Origin: MGIIb-Q1 sp964342465
Lineage (GTDB): Archaea > Thermoplasmatota > Poseidoniia > Poseidoniales > Thalassarchaeaceae
DNA length: 64,000 nucleotides
Reading direction: 5' to 3'
NCBI GenBank assembly: GCA_964342465.1
Contig: CAYFFQ010000005.1
Coordinates: 1 to 64,000, forward strand
Part shown: positions 62,282 through 64,000 of the stretch, one piece after another
Position numbering within the stretch: position 1 is the first letter of the stretch
How the letters are laid out: every line of letters begins with the position of its first letter
The notes under the pieces: generated by a model
The model's input: only the letters and a program-made list of their open reading frames with translations
What the model was told of the DNA's origin: nothing
The model's database searches: none
Made by a program: the position numbers and the translations under genes

Positions 62282-62578
62282 CTCCCCGAAGCCTTGTCTC
62301 GCTGCTCGCAGGGCTGACCACTCAATTTGGTGAGCCATTGGGCGTCTCAGTGAGTGCAGAACCCTCTACCGGCTGCTCTGGTGAAGGAACTCTCAATCAA
62401 CACACCTAGGTACGACCCCTGCGAGGGTTTTTCGCCCTCGCTGTGAAACCTGAACTGGGGGTGCAACTCCAAACTCTCAGCAACGGGAGGATTGTCTATG
62501 GGACAACCTCAACACACCCAGACTTAGTGATGTTGCCGTGTAGTAGGACCTGAGAACAGGTTCAGAAGGAGGATTCCC
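62282..62578 (+). ncRNA. Candidate structured RNA, possibly divergent RNase P RNA
   Basis: The 283 bp between two converging genes is rich in stable hairpins: 62312-62336 (GGCT-g-ACCA/TGGT-g-AGCC), 62368-62382 (ACCGG/CTGGT), 62421-62441 (GCGAGGG/CCCTCGC), 62474-62489, 62492-62506 and 62548-62561. RNase P-like pieces are present: GGTGAAGGAACTCTC after a P3-like hairpin (CR-I-like), GTGAAACCTGAACTGGGGG, GTGCAACTCCAAA, and CAGAA just before GGATTCC. GGAA(C)UCU at 62386-62393 can pair with GGAUUCC at 62571-62577 with one bulged base, as in helix P4. P1/P2 are not clear and the 3' end would overlap the uS2 stop. The comparison is from memory. Confidence 0.4.
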
Positions 62579-63176
62579 AATCTTCTATCTTCTGATGATG
62601 GGCCCATGTGGCGTCATCCATCTCTCCTCTACCCTTGAGAACCTCACGCGTCATGAGCCAATAGAGTGCAGCGAGTGAGAGCCTCCCCTTGTTGTTTCCA
62701 GGGATACAGAAATCGACATTTCGAAGGTTATTGTTGGTGTCACATATTCCTATGACCGGCATCCCACTCTTGACAGCCTCAGAGAGAGCCTGAGAATCTG
62801 CCTGTGGGTCGGTCACGAAGATGACTTTCGGCTCGATGTACTGCCTGAGATTAGGGTTGGTGAGGGTTCCTGGGATGAACCTGCCGACTATCTTACGAGC
62901 ACCTATCGCCTGAGCGAACATTCTCGCTGGGCGCTGACCATACTGTCGGGCGCTGACCACGAGGATGTCTCTTGGCTCGTACTGGTTGATGAAATTGGCT
63001 GCGAGAGTGACTCTCTCATCAGTCTTGGTGACATCGATGAAGTAGATGTTGGACCCATCATCCCCCGCCTTGGTGATGAATGGCCGCATGTCCTTGGTCT
63101 TGCTCTGAGTGCCGATGTGAATCGCGTTCTTCTCGTACTCCTCGTACGGCATCAACGGGGTGGTCGCATCGGTCAT
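62562..63176 (-). CDS. rps2: Ribosomal protein uS2
   Basis: Archaeal small-subunit ribosomal protein S2, 204 aa. It shows NAIHIGTQSKTKDMRPFI at the start, IDVTKTDERV, VSARQYGQRPARMFAQAIGARKIVGRFIPGTLTNP, VIFVTDPQADSQALSEAVKSGMPVIGICDTNN and the C-terminal NNKGRLSLAALYWLMTREVL. This is the typical archaeal/eukaryotic form without the bacterial coiled-coil. Usual archaeal ribosomal operon partners are not seen on either side, since dus is divergent. The stop overlaps the candidate RNA. Confidence 0.97.
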   Translation of the reverse strand: MTDATTPLMPYEEYEKNAIHIGTQSKTKDMRPFITKAGDDGSNIYFIDVTKTDERVTLAANFINQYEPRDILVVSARQYGQRPARMFAQAIGARKIVGRFIPGTLTNPNLRQYIEPKVIFVTDPQADSQALSEAVKSGMPVIGICDTNNNLRNVDFCIPGNNKGRLSLAALYWLMTREVLKGRGEMDDATWAHHQKIEDWESSF

Positions 63177-63277
63177 GCGCCTCGGCGACCGGACAACCCT
63201 TCATAACCGCTTCTATCCACTCCGAGGGCTTTGAAAGTGGGTAAGTTCAGTAGCCGATGAACGGTCGCGGGAGGAGG

Positions 63278-64000
63278 ATGGCGAGGATGCTCAGCGAGGT
63301 GCCCCTCTATCTCGCCCCGATGGCAGGGGTAACCGACCTACCCTTTCGCCTCCTCAGCCGCGAGTGCGGAGCGGATGTCACCATCACGGAATTCACCCCC
63401 GCTGCCGCTCTGACCAGAAGCGATGGGAAGAGTTGGGCCAAACTCTCCACCTGTGTGGATGAGAGACCGTTCATTCCACAGATTTTCGGTGGCGACGTCG
63501 AAGAGATGGTGTCAACTGTCGAGGCACTGCAGGATGTGGCTGATGAGATTGACCTTAATTTCGGCTGTCCCGCACCGAAGGTGACGAGACACTGCGCCGG
63601 TGCCGCGCTCATGGGCGAGCCTGACAGACTGGTGGCGATGGTGGAAAAGTGTGTCGACGCTTCTTCCGTTCCCATCACCGTGAAGATGCGAAGCGGAGTG
63701 AGTACGAATCGGGTAAATGTCGTCGACATCGCTCGACGGGTGGAAGCGGTGGGTGTGAGTCGAATCTGTGTCCATGGCAGAACACTTCGCCAGAGATACT
63801 CCGGAAAGGCTGATTGGCGGACCATCGCTGAAGTGGTGAGGGCAGTCGATGTCCCAGTCGTCGCAAACGGCGACATCATCGACGCGGAATCAGCCGCCGA
63901 ATGCCTCAGGGTGACTGGGGCGGCTGGATTGATGATTGGCCGAGCGGCAATAGGAAGGCCGTTTGTCTTCGCTCGAATCAAACAGGGACTCGGGTGGGAA
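63278..64000 (+). CDS. dus: tRNA-dihydrouridine synthase (partial, cut by window end)
   Basis: FMN-dependent enzyme reducing uridine in tRNA D-loops. The 241 visible codons show YLAPMAGVTDLPFRLLSREC, PFIPQIFGGDVEEM, the catalytic Cys in DLNFGCPAPKVTRHCAGAALM, VKMRSGV, RICVHGRTLRQRYSGKADW, VVANGDI and GLMIGRAAIGRPFVF. The protein is open at the window end, so the C-terminal helical RNA-binding domain is missing here. GGAGG at 63273-63277 touches ATG 63278 and lies nine bases before ATG 63287, which may be the true start. It is divergent from rps2 with ~100 bp between. Confidence 0.95.
   Translation, partial: MARMLSEVPLYLAPMAGVTDLPFRLLSRECGADVTITEFTPAAALTRSDGKSWAKLSTCVDERPFIPQIFGGDVEEMVSTVEALQDVADEIDLNFGCPAPKVTRHCAGAALMGEPDRLVAMVEKCVDASSVPITVKMRSGVSTNRVNVVDIARRVEAVGVSRICVHGRTLRQRYSGKADWRTIAEVVRAVDVPVVANGDIIDAESAAECLRVTGAAGLMIGRAAIGRPFVFARIKQGLGWE

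Noticed and set aside
62282..62578. SRP (7S) RNA at the same gap
   Set aside because: I could not find the conserved SRP helix 8 motif (GGAAGG..AGCAGC with its partner) on either strand in a consistent fold.

Overview
The window looks like chromosomal sequence from an aerobic marine planktonic archaeon, most likely Marine Group II (Poseidoniales) or a close relative such as MGIII. Archaeal markers are RNA polymerase subunit Rpo6, archaeal-type ribosomal protein uS2, PurP, a Hel308 helicase next to a Cgi121-like gene, an archaeal NFACT/RqcH protein, GGTGA-type ribosome binding sites and TATA-like boxes. Aerobic and heterotrophic markers are CtaA and CtaB (heme A for a terminal oxidase), aconitase A, electron transfer flavoprotein, thiolase, tryptophan 2,3-dioxygenase and very large secreted proteins including a subtilisin-like protease. 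The lineage call is inference from gene content; no 16S gene is present.

Layout. 1-630: no gene; a small CRISPR-like direct-repeat cluster. 630-10654 (minus): unknown protein, 1687-residue cell-surface protein, aconitase, membrane-anchored cyclophilin. 11187-20718 (minus): an eight-gene operon korDABC-hdrA-hdrD-like-etfAB, every junction overlapping by 4-8 bp. 21105-24009 (plus): a second 2-oxoacid:ferredoxin oxidoreductase. 24222-33910: aldo/keto reductase, tRNA-Gln(CUG) beside an assembly gap in a tandem repeat, Nudix/metallo-beta-lactamase fusion, LemA, flavoprotein, GIDE-like membrane protein, RqcH and PurP. 34130-42574: tryptophan dioxygenase, methyltransferase, thiolase, Rpo6, thioredoxin-like surface protein, CtaA, CtaB and a LeuA-like synthase. 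42720-52834: a frameshifted membrane winged-helix regulator, a PKD lipoprotein, a subtilase and a lysine-repeat zinc carboxypeptidase-like protein. 53599-64000: thioesterase, SprT-like protease, unknown membrane proteins, Hel308, Cgi121-like protein, zinc-ribbon protein, a candidate structured RNA (possibly RNase P RNA), uS2 and a Dus enzyme cut by the window edge.

How it fits together. Surface proteases and PKD or adhesin-like proteins suggest growth on proteins and polymers. Amino acid, 2-oxoacid and acyl-CoA breakdown would feed ferredoxin and ETF. The kor-hdr-etf operon suggests that these two electron pools are coupled through a flavin/iron-sulfur complex. The aerobic chain is implied by heme A synthesis.

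Most unexpected: many intergenic regions here carry locus-specific direct repeats with a core of about 27-30 bp and a pitch of about 60-69 bp (61 bp exactly in two loci). Some have unique spacers like a CRISPR and some have duplicated spacers like a minisatellite. No cas gene is present. I found this pattern by eye, and it needs a genome-wide test.
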